DNA of 64,000 nucleotides, from NCBI RefSeq assembly GCF_963662255.1, contig NC_085046.1, positions 141,251,762-141,315,761 of the forward strand, read 5' to 3'. Shown in pieces: positions 39,240 through 51,407 of this stretch. The notes beneath the pieces were generated by a model. The model did no database searches, was not told where the DNA came from, and was given only the letters and a program-made list of their open reading frames with translations. The DNA is from Cinclus cinclus (taxonomy: Eukaryota; Chordata; Aves; Passeriformes; Cinclidae). The translations under genes and the position numbers were made by a program. Within the stretch, counting starts at the first letter, position 1, and each line of letters starts with the position of its first letter.

Positions 39240-40678
39240 TGTGAAATAGAATAAGGAGTAAAAGTAAAGCACGACTAAAACTTAAAAGGAAATAAAGAAA
39301 AACTTTATTAGCAACACAAAGAAAAATAATAATAAATTCAAAACAGATCTTCAGACCACTTCTTTCCCCTTTGTCACAGCTTAACAACATACAGAGACAC
39401 TTCAGTCAATTCCTTACTTAAATAATCTTTTTCAGTTCACTTTGTAGAGAGGAGTGTTTTCTTGTTCAGTAGTAAGGATATTTTTTAAGCGGGGAAATAA
39501 CCAGTTTTCTTCTGACTTCACTTTTTTTATGAATAACAGCTACCTGGGATCTGCCATCATGAAACTCCTCCCACCTTCACTGCCTTCCCAGAGCTGTGCT
39601 TGTGGGCCATGTTAAAGTTATGGGGTATTACTTTTAAGGATGAGCTCCTTAAAGGCAGAAGTTCTTTTTAACTCACTTCTCTCCGTTCACACTTCATTCC
39701 TAGGAACAGGGATCCCCCTTTTTCCCTCGGGGCAAAGGATCTTTCAAACACTTTACACCTCACCCCACCTCTCCATGTTTTTCTCCGTGGTTTAAAGGAA
39801 TGTTTTAGTGTAGTACAGTCCATCCCTATAACTTACAAGAAAATATTTCAGCTAACCTTTATGGCATTTCCTCATTCTCCTTCCAGATGGAAACTTAGCT
39901 TTTGCTTCATTGAGTTTGGGGTATCTTTTCTGTTCTTCTTTTTCTCACCTAAGAAAGAATGGGAAGTCTGTAAGTCTCATCTGAGCATTGGAAAAGTTAA
40001 AATGTCACACAGAAGTTGCAGGGGCTGGGCCAGGCCATGCTGGAGCTGTGTCAGGATCTCAGGCCGCCCAGGCCACGCTGGAGGGGCAGGACGAAAACTG
40101 CAAAATCCATCCAGAGAAGAAATGGGTGCCAAGGCTGTGTCTCCATGGTTCCCTCCGGCGCTGCCCGCCCCCAGCTCCAGCCGCAGCCCGGGGGTTCTCT
40201 CTCTGCCCTGCCCAGCACACAAAGCCCTGGGGGCTCTCCCGAACCGGGCCCGGCTGCCTCCCCCCAGCCCGTGAGGGCGGCCGGGCGGGCTCGGCCACCC
40301 CAGGGCTGCTCCGAGATACACCGGGGACAGGGGAGGGCTAGGATCTTGGCAATGGGTTTTTCTTCTTTTGGCTGTTTAAAAACGGGGCCCAGCAGCCTCC
40401 CGAGCCCAGCCCCGCCTGGCCCGGGCTGCATGAGAGAGGCCCGGGCCAGGTCGGTGTTACCTTGTGAAAGGATGGAAATGCAAAGGAGCATTTTCCGGCG
40501 TTTACTTGCTTTAAATGTGATTCACGGAGTGAGTCGACTTTTCCAATTGATTTCTCAGGCTGTCAACAACTAAACCAGCCTCCAGTTGGTCCCATCAATT
40601 CACAGAGGAAGTTCTCATGGAGAAAAACTTCCTAGTATCCCCTCCCCTTAGGTGCTTTCAAGGTTAAAGCGGCACGCA
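39240..40678 (-). mobile_element. Solo LTR of an avian endogenous retrovirus, 1.45 kb family, copy 2
   Basis: Second copy of the LTR at 9797-11252, in the same orientation and nearly identical over most of its length by eye. It is the more complete at the 3' end: the plus strand starts TGTGAAATAGAATAAGGAG, so on its own strand the LTR ends CTATTTCACA. It carries about 19 extra bases near 40063-40082 and lacks about 50 bases of the GC-rich block that copy 1 has. The GC-rich core is about 40145-40450. No internal ERV sequence and no clear target-site duplication are visible. Frames at 39861-40573 on both strands come from the GC-rich core and are not genes. Confidence 0.85.
39304..39309 (-). 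terminator. LTR polyadenylation signal AATAAA
   Basis: AATAAA on the minus strand at the position equivalent to 9850-9855 in the other copy. Confidence 0.8.
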
Positions 40679-43600
40679 GTTCAACCTGGTGAAGAGGACA
40701 AGTAATAAAATGCTATTTGAGGTAGCCCTGCTATTTTCGTGCCTGCCATATGAAAACAGCAGAAGCTGTTGCTGAAGACAGAGCAGGCTGTCTGAACTAG
40801 ACAGTTATGAGGTAACACACCCAGCCCAGTCTGCAACACAACTGAGAGCGTGTAAATGGAGATCGCCAGCAGGCTAAAGAGAAAAGATAGTCCTGGTAGC
40901 AATTCTGTGCCAAAAAGCATGGGAAAATACTTTCAAGAAATGAGTAAAAGGGCTGTTCACTTTCTAGAATGATGACAAGAAATGGGAATCAAGAGTTGGA
41001 AAGGCTTCTGGTTCTAGGAGGCAGCGGATCTAAAACTAAGAGAGCACAAGAAACTTCTGAAGAGAAACCAAAGTAAAGAGAGAGCACTCTGCAAATGACT
41101 AGCTCACTTGGTAAGAGAGGTAGTTTTTTTTTCTGTGGAAAATGGATTCTCTTACTAAGGAGACAGAGGAATTATAAAGTTTCAGTCCTCCATACCAGAA
41201 AAGCAGCCAGATTTCTGAAAAAGGAGGATGCTACCAGAAGAGGTTAAATTAATAATAAAATGAATTAAAATGAGAACTGAAGATAATGCAAAAAGGTCTT
41301 GAGAATAAAAAGAATCAAAGTATCAAGAGATGTGGAAAGTGGGTCTTTGACTAGCTTTATGCCAATAACTGGGAGATGGAGTGAAAAGTAGTAAGGATTT
41401 GAAATTATTTCTGTGTAAGAATTTATGAATAAGCTTGACATTTATAAAGCCTGATAGGAAGGTGTGTGTGGCAGAAAATTTTAAAGAAGAACCTCATGGT
41501 GATTTTTGTGAGTGGACTATGCAAAATAGACAGAAATACTTCTGAAGTTCACTTACAAATTTCCAGACCAATCACGACTTGACTGTGTCTGCAGCAGATC
41601 ACCAAAGCAAGACAGACAGCAGGATGACTGATCTCTCATTTTACAGTAAGGAAAAGCTGTACTAACATGTAGGGTGGGAGACTGTGAGATACATTTGAGT
41701 TCTCATGCTGAAAGAAGATAAAAGTTCTTTATTAATAGCATTGAAGCTTGGGGAACTCTAACTGAAACATCGTTTTGAAAGATTGAGAAATAGATCACAA
41801 ACCTGAAAGGCAGCGTTGCTTAGTTACAAATGATTTTTGCTTGATTACATTTGCAAGCAAAATAACAGCAATAAGATCAATGGACTAAAATAGATAGTTG
41901 TTGTTTTAAAACTTTCTCTTCCACGGAAATGAAAACAATTAAGAGGTAAATCAGCTGTGTAAAACAAACAGATGAATTATGATTGAGAGAGGCTGCAAAA
42001 TGTTTCACTGCATGCTTGAATGCCACATTCTGACAATAGGAAAAGAGGACTTTGCTACTTATGGAAACAAACCAAAAGGTTTAGAAGCTTGAGTCAGGGG
42101 TGAGGTGAAAGGTCTCTATAAAAGCACTGTAAATCAGTGAGGCACTGGTAGGGAAAAAAATTTGACACGTATTATGGAAGCAGATACCATGTATTTCAGT
42201 GCTGCTATGCCTGAATATTTTGTAATATTTCTGCAGGTTTTACCACAATGGTGAAGCAATGAGTAACCAGCAACAAAGTATAATTTAGCAAGAGCCACGA
42301 TGAAGATTCTTGCTTATCTCTAAGGTGCAGATTTAAATTGCTTTCTAATACCATTTTAGTTCAGATGGGGTTAATCCAATAAAATGTTATGTTTCTTTCA
42401 TGTAGTTCATCTTGTGCTTATACACAGAACTGTTCTTGTGTTTGCTTTCTTTTTTCAAGGAATTAAAGACATTAGAGGGTCCAGTGCAGGCTCATGGTCT
42501 GGTACAATGACCCACAAATATTAAGTAGAAGAAGTGGATTTTTTTTTGCAGTGTTAGGTTTTGGGATGTGTGCACATATACTACATTTGTGGACTTTGCC
42601 ATTCGCTCAGCTCTGAGCTTGATTCATAATCCACTGTGTCAGATACTTGTATTTTAAGGTCTTTGAAGAAGAAATTTGTTTCTGGAAACCTAAAATATAT
42701 CCAGAGTCTGTGATATCACAGGAAAATTGAGTTGTTGGAGGTATTCATGAGACAGCGTGAGCATAAAAATTATCTCTTCTTGCAAATGTACATCTATTTT
42801 AGCTACTTCCTATGCACTCTGAATCCTATGTGCTTCTTTCTCTTTTTCAGCACAGCATTTTTTCTTGGCAGGGTTCTTAGCTGAGGTTATTGGCAGAGAA
42901 GTTTAGTGCAAAAGTCGCCATCTTATAACTTGCTAAGACTTTACTGGAAAACAAACTGAGGGATGTTTCCTCTAGCCCATGTTGTCAGACAGAGAAACGA
43001 GTATCCTGTAGATTTGGAACTGCATCTTCTCTGGTTTTGTTACAAAGACAGAGGAAACTAACTGTGCTCTAAAGGAAACTCTCTGTGTTTTCAGCCTGGA
43101 CCAGTCTGGGCAACCAAGGTTACAAGGAACTTTTTTCCAGCTGCAAGCCAGCTGTGCATTTCAAGAACACTGAAGAAGACATTACAGGGATTTCATATTT
43201 CTATTCTGCAATGACAGCACACCTTACACCCACAGGGGTACATGTGCATCTAGGGATGTTTTGTCTGCAACAGTCCCCATTTTACCTCTTCATCTATTAG
43301 TTAAAATCATTCCTTCAGAGCTATTGGTTCAGCTCATGAGCCCAGAAAAGTGGCTGCTCAGTGTCTCAGTAAAGATACCTTGACATTTTAGACTGGAAAG
43401 TCCATTAGCTACCGTTTATGCTGCTTGTGCAACCCTCTTTGCCCACCTTCTCCTTTAATTTTGAGCACTTTCAGTCAGAGAAAAAGGAATCCTTCTATGC
43501 TTGTCCTTTGCAGCCCATAGGGTAACTTCAGCTGCCCATCCTTTGTTGAAGGATGAAGGTGGCCACATTGCCCCCTTGCTTGCTGGTGTATAGAGACATG

Positions 43601-45120
43601 AGATGTGTTGTGCTAATACAAGTGGTGTCTAATCCAGGCATATTTCCCAGGATGAGGTGCTTGGGACACCTTCAGCTGAGGCAATTCACCTGGCTCCCTT
43701 CTCCTCCAAAGGCCCTTTGGATACGACCTCCTGGCCACTCAGGGAAGGAGATGAGTAATTCTCAGCAAAGCCCTGATCTGGGTTCCCAGGACCTCTCTGC
43801 TCCCAGGAGCCTCATCTGACTCCCATGAGACAGGAATGCTCCATTGTGAAAAATGGTGTCTGAGAACAGACTGCAGGAATTATCCTCTAGTTAATAACAA
43901 GAGTTATTTCCCATGGACTGCAGATTGTTTATCCATAGTCATCAGAAGAGAAGATTCTGGAGGGAAATGCAAACTTCTCAGGTTTGTGAAGATAAGGAAA
44001 TGTCTTAATTACAAGTGTTAATATGACAACACCATCTTCTCAGTATAAAAATCAAAGAAAAGCAGATTGTGTGGTGATATGTTGCCTACCTTCAACTCAG
44101 TAAAATGGCCTCCATCGCAGGGGACTGTGTTATAAATCATTCACAAACCTTGCAAACACTTCATAGCCATGACTACTTTATGTCCATACCTTTGTGATTT
44201 CACAGCTGTGTTTACAGACATTCTGATGCCATTTCTCTTTGTACAGGTGTTCCTGGCCTTCTTTTCTATTTTGTTAAACTTTTTGCATTTGGGCATTAAA
44301 CCTTTAATGACCTCCTTCATGATGTTTTGGTTCTTGTTCCTTTATCAGTACTCTCAAATCCCAAATTTAATCTCTGAGTTAGTTCATTTCATTTGCAAGC
44401 ACTGTAATCCCTTTTGTTTTTCTCTTCAGCCACATCCTCAGGCTTTTCACTATTCTTCCCCTCTGTGTAGTTCTGTTCTCCCACGAGCTCTGTCTCAGGA
44501 GTTTATTATTTCAACAAAATCTCTGTTTGGATGAACCCTGTCCCATCTGGATAGGGTTTTTCTACTTCAAAATGACATTTAACATCAGAGAAGGAAAATC
44601 TTTCTTGTTTTTTTTCTTTATATTAGCTTTCCAGTCATTCAGTGAAGTCCCTATTCTGTCCTCTCCCTCCTTTGCTCTGAGTGAGTAATATGTAATACTG
44701 CAGAGGTTACTTTTACAAAAGTCACCCTCACCCTTTGTACTACACCTTATGTTAGTTCCTCTAATTTCTTGTCCGATTGCCCTCTGGTTCTGGTGACCTT
44801 GGTGCCTTGAAGTGTGCTGGTATTTTTTTTTTTCATGTTCCTTTCTTATATTGTAACTTAAGACATTTTACTACTGCATTTGTTTTACTGGACCACACTT
44901 TTTAAATTCTGAAGGCCCTTGGCAAAATACCGTAATTTTATAGGTCAGTACATCCTCCTAACCTGGAGGGAGGTCTGTACTTACAGTTGAATCTTCATCT
45001 GTGATTTCTCATAGCAAGTTCATTATTCTTGCATAGGCATATCAGTGAATGTTTTTAACTGTGTAGTCTCTCTCCTTCTGCAACATCATTTAAGATGCAG
45101 CTTTGACTAGTAAAGACCTC

Positions 45121-45154
45121 CATACTTTCAGTATGTCCATACTTTCAGTATGTC
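45121..45154. repeat. Two-copy 17-bp tandem repeat, itself partly palindromic
   Basis: CATACTTTCAGTATGTC is present at 45121-45137 and 45138-45154. Each unit contains CATAC...GTATG inverted arms. Confidence 0.85.
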
Positions 45155-47146
45155 TTTTTCTTCCACTATCCAAAGGCTATGTATTGTCTTTCCACTACCC
45201 TCAGTCACATTCCTAAGTCCTATTTAATCCAGAAATAGAGTTTGGGAGTGAGTGCAGCAAAACCAGGGTAGGCTCGACAGTTACAACAGTTATAACAGCC
45301 ACAGAGGGAATGAGGCATATCTAAGTGACTGATTGTTATACATAAAAAATCCTCAGCAATCATCCATTATTTGTCTTCAATTCCACTCACATTTTTCACT
45401 AGTTATTGTTAGTGTTATTTGACATTCCATCTTCCAATTTGCTGTGGTAATGGACTCAAGGCTGACAAACAAAGTGATGAAATACTGTTTATCTCAGTTT
45501 TATTTCTTCTCTGAATAAAACCCTGGTGGACAAAAATGTCTTGGATAGAAAACTACTCTCAGTACTGATGAAATTCATGATCATTCAGCATCTCAGCTCT
45601 CCTGAGCTGATCGTCCACCGGAAGTTTTTTCTATATTCCATCAATATAAAATTTGCCAATTAACTCACTAATTGGTCATATACGTTTCTTATTGTGTTGA
45701 AACAGGGATTCCTACTCTCTCCCAAGTGTAGGAGATTGTTAGGTGTGTTCACATCTGAAAACTTGTGAATCACAAAGGTTTCACGGGTGTTTATCTTTGT
45801 TTATTCAAGCCAGGGTCTCCTGATATTGTGCCCTGTCAGTATTTGTCCTGGGTTAAACCCGGATCTTCTTCACGTTACTGGATGAGGATAGCAAAGTTAT
45901 CAAGTTCTGCTGCATAAACTAATGAGGAGATACTGACCTTTCTGTTGTGTTATTGGGAAGTGGAGAAACTCTTAATTCTGGCTAAACATTGAGTAGCATA
46001 GTCCAAGTACAGCAAGACTTCATAATATTATACTCTCTGGGATGTTTTCTGAATTGTTATCAGTCAGAAGCTTTCTGCTGAAGAGAATCCCCTTGTAAAA
46101 GAAAATCTGACAAGTAGAGTGTGTATTCATTTAGCTGTCTTGTAAATTAATTGCCTTATATTAAAAATTATAGGCTTTTACTGTATATCTAGAATGTACC
46201 TGGCTGACTCCTTCTGCCATTATACATCCATGGTAGCTGAGCACTGAACAATGATGGACATATAATTCATGTTGGTATGTCTTGAGGTTCACTTTTGCCC
46301 CAAATGATTAAGTTACAAGAAGCTGAATGCTTAAAAACTTATTATAAAATGAGACAATTTAGCAGAAAATTGAAGAAATACCCTTCCAAACATTTAGATT
46401 TCTGTTTCTTATTTCTGTTTCTGAGTGAATTATTTTTAGGTGTTTGAATTTTTTGAATTCTTGACCAATTTCATATGCCTGTTTTGTGACTCCTTTACCG
46501 TATGTAGATCAATAGAGATCTGTGGGTTGTGAGAACACAGCCTCAGCTTTGTTTCAAGAGGAGAAACTCTGCTGTGCAGTAATGAAAGGGGTTCCCTGAG
46601 ATGCAGGAAAGGAGTAATTTATTATCCTTTGTCATTTTTCTATCTGTATCTCTCTGAAGTATGTTTTAATTTGTTTTTATGTGGATCAGAAAAATTCAAG
46701 AATTATGAAGAGTTCAGTGACACTGACATGACTTCTGAAAAGTTGGACCAGGTAACAGGAAAGAATTTGTAATTAAAAGATTGTTTATTCTTAATAGCTG
46801 AGGAGATTAGCATTTTTCTGTAATTCACTGAATTTATGGCTGATATACCAGGGATAGAAGTGTAATAGAAACATCTTACTTCAGAAGATGACTGCATATT
46901 TTTTGCTGCCTGTGTTTGATTGCAATTTTTTTGATGTGTTGAAAGTTAAAAATTGCACAGTGCTCCGGCACAAAACCATCTATATCCAGTTCTGAAAGGT
47001 TTCTGGAGAGTTTTTAATTTTTTTTTGAGGATTAGCATAGAGCTTGGTCCCAGCATTTACAGCTGCTTTAACTCAATTGTAGTTGACACAATGTGTACAT
47101 TTACAACAGACAGTCTCTGCACTGGCAAATCTTAAGACATTTAAGA

Positions 47147-47176
47147 TGCCTATTTTTATCCAGACAAAAATAGGCA
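47147..47176. repeat. Hairpin with 11-bp perfect stem
   Basis: TGCCTATTTTT (47147-47157) and AAAAATAGGCA (47166-47176) are exact reverse complements around an 8-base loop. Confidence 0.85.
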
Positions 47177-47468
47177 GTGCAATTCTCTCCCCTTGTAATC
47201 ATGCTATCATCTGGTGTCACTGACTGATATAAAATTTGCTTTAATGTCAAAATGATTGACACTGCACATTCTTAAAGTCTATTTTGTTTGTTCATTGTTG
47301 CTTATAGCCAACTGTTGATTCTGACTACTCATTCAGATACCATTTATTTTCATTTGTATTAAACATATTCTAAAAACTCCCAAGAAAATCTGCAAGTGTA
47401 TTTGGGTAGTATCTCGGCATCATCTATTAGCAAAAGCTCTGATGAAACTGATGGAAATATTGGCTACT

Positions 47469-47909
47469 TCAGTGCTGTAAATTCAGCCATTGCCTTGCCA
47501 GAAGTGAGAAATGCATAAAGCTTTTAGACACTAATTGATAAAATATGTCCTTAGGATGGAAATTGAGTCTCTGCTGGCTCCCAGCCTCTTGCCCATACAA
47601 AATCTTCACTGTATTTAACCGGAGACTGCCTGCTTGAGGGTTGCTTTCAGTGTGACAGCTCAGGAAGGAAGCACCTGAGATACACAGAGCCTGTCCCAAT
47701 GTTTCTGCCGAAATTCCACACCAGCTTGTGCACCAGGCTGGAGCAAGAGCTGAAGGTCTGTGGGCAGGGAGGCAAAGGCTCAGCTCGCCTCTGAAGACAA
47801 ATCCTGCATCTACACTGGAGCAGCCTCTGATACAGCTGATGCTGGCCACCCCTTGTAATGGAGAACCTTCCACGTGTGGAATGACACAAATGAACTGAGA
47901 GGGCTGCAT
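47469..47909 (-). other. Unassigned open frame, 146 codons
   Basis: An uninterrupted minus-strand frame in a patch with higher GC than its surroundings. The inferred protein is Cys/Ser-rich with no motif, signal peptide or family that I recognise. Overlapping frames in other registers (47647-47889, 47810-48046) argue for low stop density rather than selection. It could be a decayed repeat or an exon fragment, but I cannot support a gene. Confidence 0.2.
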
Positions 47910-48615
47910 GGGGAGTGGGTAAAAAAAGAGATGGCTTGGTGCAGAAAAGATGTCAAAGTTCCAAACCTCCCCAAAAATAGGGATGTGCTAAAAACGGTGG
48001 GGGGCAGGTGGGTGGGAGGAGAGGAGCAAAGCCAAATGGGAAACACTCAGTGCTCTTTTGCTCTCCCTGAATATCAGCAATCCAGTACTTATAGTACATA
48101 ATAAAGTGTGCTCTGCAGCCTTACTCTCAACGATAGCTGTGCTATTCTGGCTCCAAAGGCACTGTGCCTGTTGGAAGCAAAATGCTGCTGGAGACTGAGG
48201 GGAGAGGCAATCTCATACCACCTCCTCAGCCCCATGGCACAGGACATGCCTTAAAGGATGATAAGAAAAAGTTAATTCTCCACTAACTTTTCAAATCAAG
48301 AACTACAAGGTGAATTTTCCATAGCAAATCTATCTTTACTTTTAAATTTTATCCATACATGGAACAAGTTTGAAGCTGTTTCAATCACTTGTTTTTTTAT
48401 ATTTGTGGTGTTAAGATCCCAAATCTAAGAAGAAAGCATTAGTTTGGAAGTAAGACTCCAGTCTGTTTTTTTCTAAACTTAGGAACTTCTAGCACTTGGC
48501 ATGTAGCTTTAATCAACAGCAACTAACCTCCACAAACACTGCTTCACCTAAAAAGGGAAGTTAATTAGTGGTTGGGAAAGAGTTGAAGGGCAAATCTAAG
48601 GGTCCAGTTTACCTC

Positions 48616-48620
48616 AAATC
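48616..48620. repeat. Left target-site duplication AAATC (imperfect)
   Basis: AAATC before the TG end of the LTR compares with GAATC at 49186-49190 after its CA end: four of five positions agree. A 5-bp duplication would fit ERVL-type integration. Confidence 0.55.
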
Positions 48621-49185
48621 TGTTTTGGTTTTAAGCCCAGAGGGAGATGAAACATCACACAGCCTCTCACTGAAACCCTCCCTGTTCCCCCCCACCCCAG
48701 GTGACTGGGGAGAAGAATTGAAGTAAAGCTTGTATGTTGAGATACAAACAGTTTAAAAATTGAAAATACAGTACAATGCAGTAATAACAACAGTAAATTA
48801 TATAGTAGAAAGGAGAAAAAGTTATTCACAGTGCAATTTCTCACCCATTGACTGATGCCAGACCCCCTTCCCAAACCCAGATTGGTCCCTTCTGGGTAGT
48901 TCCCCCCAGTTTGTGTACTGGGCATGGCATTCAGTGTGGGGAATATCCCTTTGCTAAGTTTGGGTCCCCTGTCACAGCTCTGCTCCCTCCCAATTTCTGT
49001 CATGTACCTCTTCACTAGCAGAGCAGGAGACAACAAAAAGAAAGTCCTTGACTTAGGATAAGCACATCTTAGCAGAAAACCAAATTATCAGTGTGTTATC
49101 AACACCATTCTATTCCAAATCCAAAACACAGCACTGGAACAGCTACTGGGAAGAAATGAACACTCCCTGAGCTGAAACCAGGACA
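48621..49185 (-). mobile_element. Solo LTR of an avian ERV (probably ERVL), 565 bp
   Basis: On its own (minus) strand the element starts TGTCCTGGTTTCAGCTC and ends AACCAAAACA, with TG...CA termini and near-matching 5-bp flanks. Characteristic blocks on the minus strand are AGCTGTTCCAGTGCTG, TTGATAACACACTGATAA and AACTGGGGGGAACTACCC. In related avian LTRs, as I recall them, a TATATAAACTGGGG promoter stands at the last block; here it reads GTACACAAACTGGGG, so the TATA box appears to be lost. It is homologous to the more decayed LTR at 56120-56593. No retroviral genes adjoin it. Confidence 0.85.
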
Positions 49186-50595
49186 GAATCACACCTGGTC
49201 TTTCTCAGTTATAAATCTAAAGTCCCCCAGCTTGAATAAATTCTGATCCAGACTTTGTGTCTTGTGAAAGGATCATCTATAAGAGCCTTAGAAATCAATG
49301 TATTTGTTTTTGCTTTTGGAAGAGAATTCTTGGTCTTCTTGGGCTTGAACTGCAAGGTGATTTATTTTAAGTCTAGCTACTCATGTTCAAAATCCGTTTA
49401 TTTCTCAATCTCTGCAAAATTCCGTGAGTTCAAAACTATGAGGGAGGTTCCCACAGACCCTGAGATTCTTAAAATAAAAGGTTTCAATTTTCCATCTTGT
49501 TTCTGACCCCTTCAATTAAACTGCATTCACTGCATCTTGACAAACTTAATTGCACTCTTCAAAAAGAGAAGCAACAAAAATCAGAATGATGCAGAAAGGT
49601 GAGATTTTTTTTTAATTGTATCTCTCAGAGGAAAAAAAAACCCAAAAAACAAAAACGAAAACAAAGAAACAAAAACCATGAGAAATGGGAAGCCAAGAAG
49701 ACATAATTTTGATTGTAGGTTTATCTTGCTATATTTTGGTGGGAAAATGAGGCCTTGTTAACGGTGCTGAAAGCAAAAGATTTAAAGGTAATCTAGTTTT
49801 TCAGTTAAATTTTATTTTATGAAGCCAAAAAAAAATACAAAATGGCCAGAAATCTGTGGAATAAATACTTATCAATCTAATTTCTGATTCTGTGTTTTTT
49901 CACTTGCAAGGATGGAATTTACCTAATAAAGTTGGAGATAGTCTGAAGCTACAGAGGTTGCTTCTTGTACTTATATGTAAGACCGCTAATATTTTGGCTT
50001 CTCATTCCTAGTAAAAATCAGGGGAAATCAATCACATATCTTGCTATTACACATGCATGATTTACCTTAGGAAAGATAAGAGTGGGTGGGAGTTATTTTT
50101 ATCTTCGTGTGGCAACAAAACCCCTTACACCCACGCTGCCAATGCAATTTACAGAGGGTTAAAAGGATTTTGATTCTTTGGGAAGAGAGGGGAGTCCGTA
50201 AAGCAGAAATGCTTGAGAGATGAAGTGATCCTTACTTCTACGCAGAAGAATTTACTCTCTAGACCCTATAAGAGAACCAGCTAGAGAATTTGTTGTTATC
50301 TGTGAAGAACATTAGAAGAAGGGTATGAACTTGAAATGTGCATAGAGGAATCTTAGAACTGCCTTTATACTGTGTGGTACTGGGTGTAGCCTAATGATAG
50401 CTCTGGAATGATTGTTAGAGCCAACACTTGCCAGAGTATGAGTTGTGGCTGTGTCTGATCTTGTCTCCAGCTGCATGGGGAGGAAGGAAGATAGGTCAGC
50501 AAAAGACAGCTCAAGATGTGTGTGATATGTTGAAAAGGGTGACAGCATCCTTCTGAGAGCACCCTTTTTATTACCTGATATACTTCTTCTGGACT
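49186..50595. other. Non-genic DNA with an A-rich run
   Basis: AT-rich sequence. 49631-49677 is an A-rich low-complexity run with AAAAAC units. The minus frames at 50312-50652 match no known protein. Confidence 0.5.
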
Positions 50596-50690
50596 CTTAA
50601 AATAATTTAGATTGGAAGAGATCTCTGCAGGTCCTCTAGCTTCACCTCCCACTCAAAGCAGAATCAACTGCATGGTGGAAATCCAAGAGG
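50596..50690 (-). mobile_element. Degenerate CR1 3'-end fragment
   Basis: The plus strand TTAAAATAATTTAGATTGG, then AAGAGATCTCTGCAGGTCCT and CTAGCTTCACCTCCCACTC, is the mirror image of a CR1 3' end (GGTTGGAAGAGACCTCT...AGGTCATCTAGTCCAACC). Short, with no coding content. Confidence 0.72.
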
Positions 50691-51224
50691 TAATTTCCAG
50701 TATGAAGGATTTAAAGTACTGCTGAGTCTGAGCTGTTTTGTTTGTTTTCCAGTAAAAATGCAGCTCTTTGGGATTATTTTATCGGATTGTGTGGTGCTGT
50801 TAGTAAGAGAGATGCTCAGCATTTAAATAACTTGGGTGTGGACATCTAAATATCCTGTATAGGACTTTAGGGAAGGCTTCTGTTTTGACCCGGGAGACAT
50901 GGTGATAGAGATATAAAGGTAAGGGCAACAGCATGACCTTTTTTTTTCTGGCAAGACAAGGAGGCACATACTGACTGTTTTTCAAAATATCATCTTTTCT
51001 TAGGTTCCTAGGTTTTAAACGGGTCAAATGCACAGCACAAACCCTACATTCTGTGATTCTGAATTCTGTTCTGCTAGGAGTTTGCACATACAGGAAAATG
51101 AAAAATAAACCCACAGTAGACTGGAGTCCTCCATTTTAGAACTTTGTTTTCAAGTAGGCTTGAATTTCAGTTTTAGAGAATGATTAGAAAGATTCTTTGT
51201 ATGCTGTTGAGTCAGATTACCCTG

Positions 51225-51407
51225 TTTACACCTGAATTCAAAGAAATTACGAAATACAGTGCTTAAAACCATCACTTCATCACTTATTTTACCCACAGAT
51301 GCTCAATTCTGTGAGCATCTGTGGGTAAAATAAGTGATGAAGTGATGGTTTTAAGCACTGTATTTCGTAATTTCTTTGAATTAACTGTGACCTGACACAG
51401 GTGTAAA
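51225..51407. repeat. Large near-perfect palindrome (71-bp identical arms, 6-base loop)
   Basis: The left arm 51235-51305 (AATTCAAAGAAATTACG... ...CACAGATGCTCA) and the right arm 51312-51382 (TGAGCATCTGTG... ...CTTTGAATT) are exact reverse complements over 71 bases as I read them, separated by ATTCTG. Outside this, TTTACACCTG (51225-51234) pairs exactly with CAGGTGTAAA (51398-51407), after a 15-base segment present only on the right (51383-51397). The arms show no similarity to CR1, the SINE or the LTRs, have no TG...CA termini and are AT-rich. Transcribed, it would fold into a very long hairpin. Origin by fold-back template switching, a foldback element or an assembly artefact are the main options. 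Confidence 0.95.

Larger units (their letters stand above)
40679..48620. other. Long non-genic stretch
   Basis: About 8 kb without a recognised repeat family or gene. The first 1.5 kb is purine-rich on the plus strand. Local structures are a tandem repeat at 45121-45154 and a hairpin at 47147-47176. The frame at 44169-44534 (plus, 121 codons, Phe/Leu-rich) reflects pyrimidine-rich DNA. The minus frame at 47469-47909 lies in a more GC-balanced patch and is listed separately. Confidence 0.5.

Noticed and set aside
9797..40678. The two 1.45 kb LTRs as 5' and 3' ends of one giant provirus
   Set aside because: The spacing of about 29 kb is too large for a retrovirus, the interior has no gag, pol or env, and it contains unrelated CR1 and LTR insertions.
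44169..44534. 121-codon Phe/Leu-rich frame that could look like a membrane protein
   Set aside because: The hydrophobicity follows from a pyrimidine-rich strand. No organised set of membrane segments or family match.
45840..45870. Possible LTR start (TGTCCTGGGTTAAAC)
   Set aside because: Only about 15 bases resemble an LTR terminus; nothing downstream continues the match and no second end was found.
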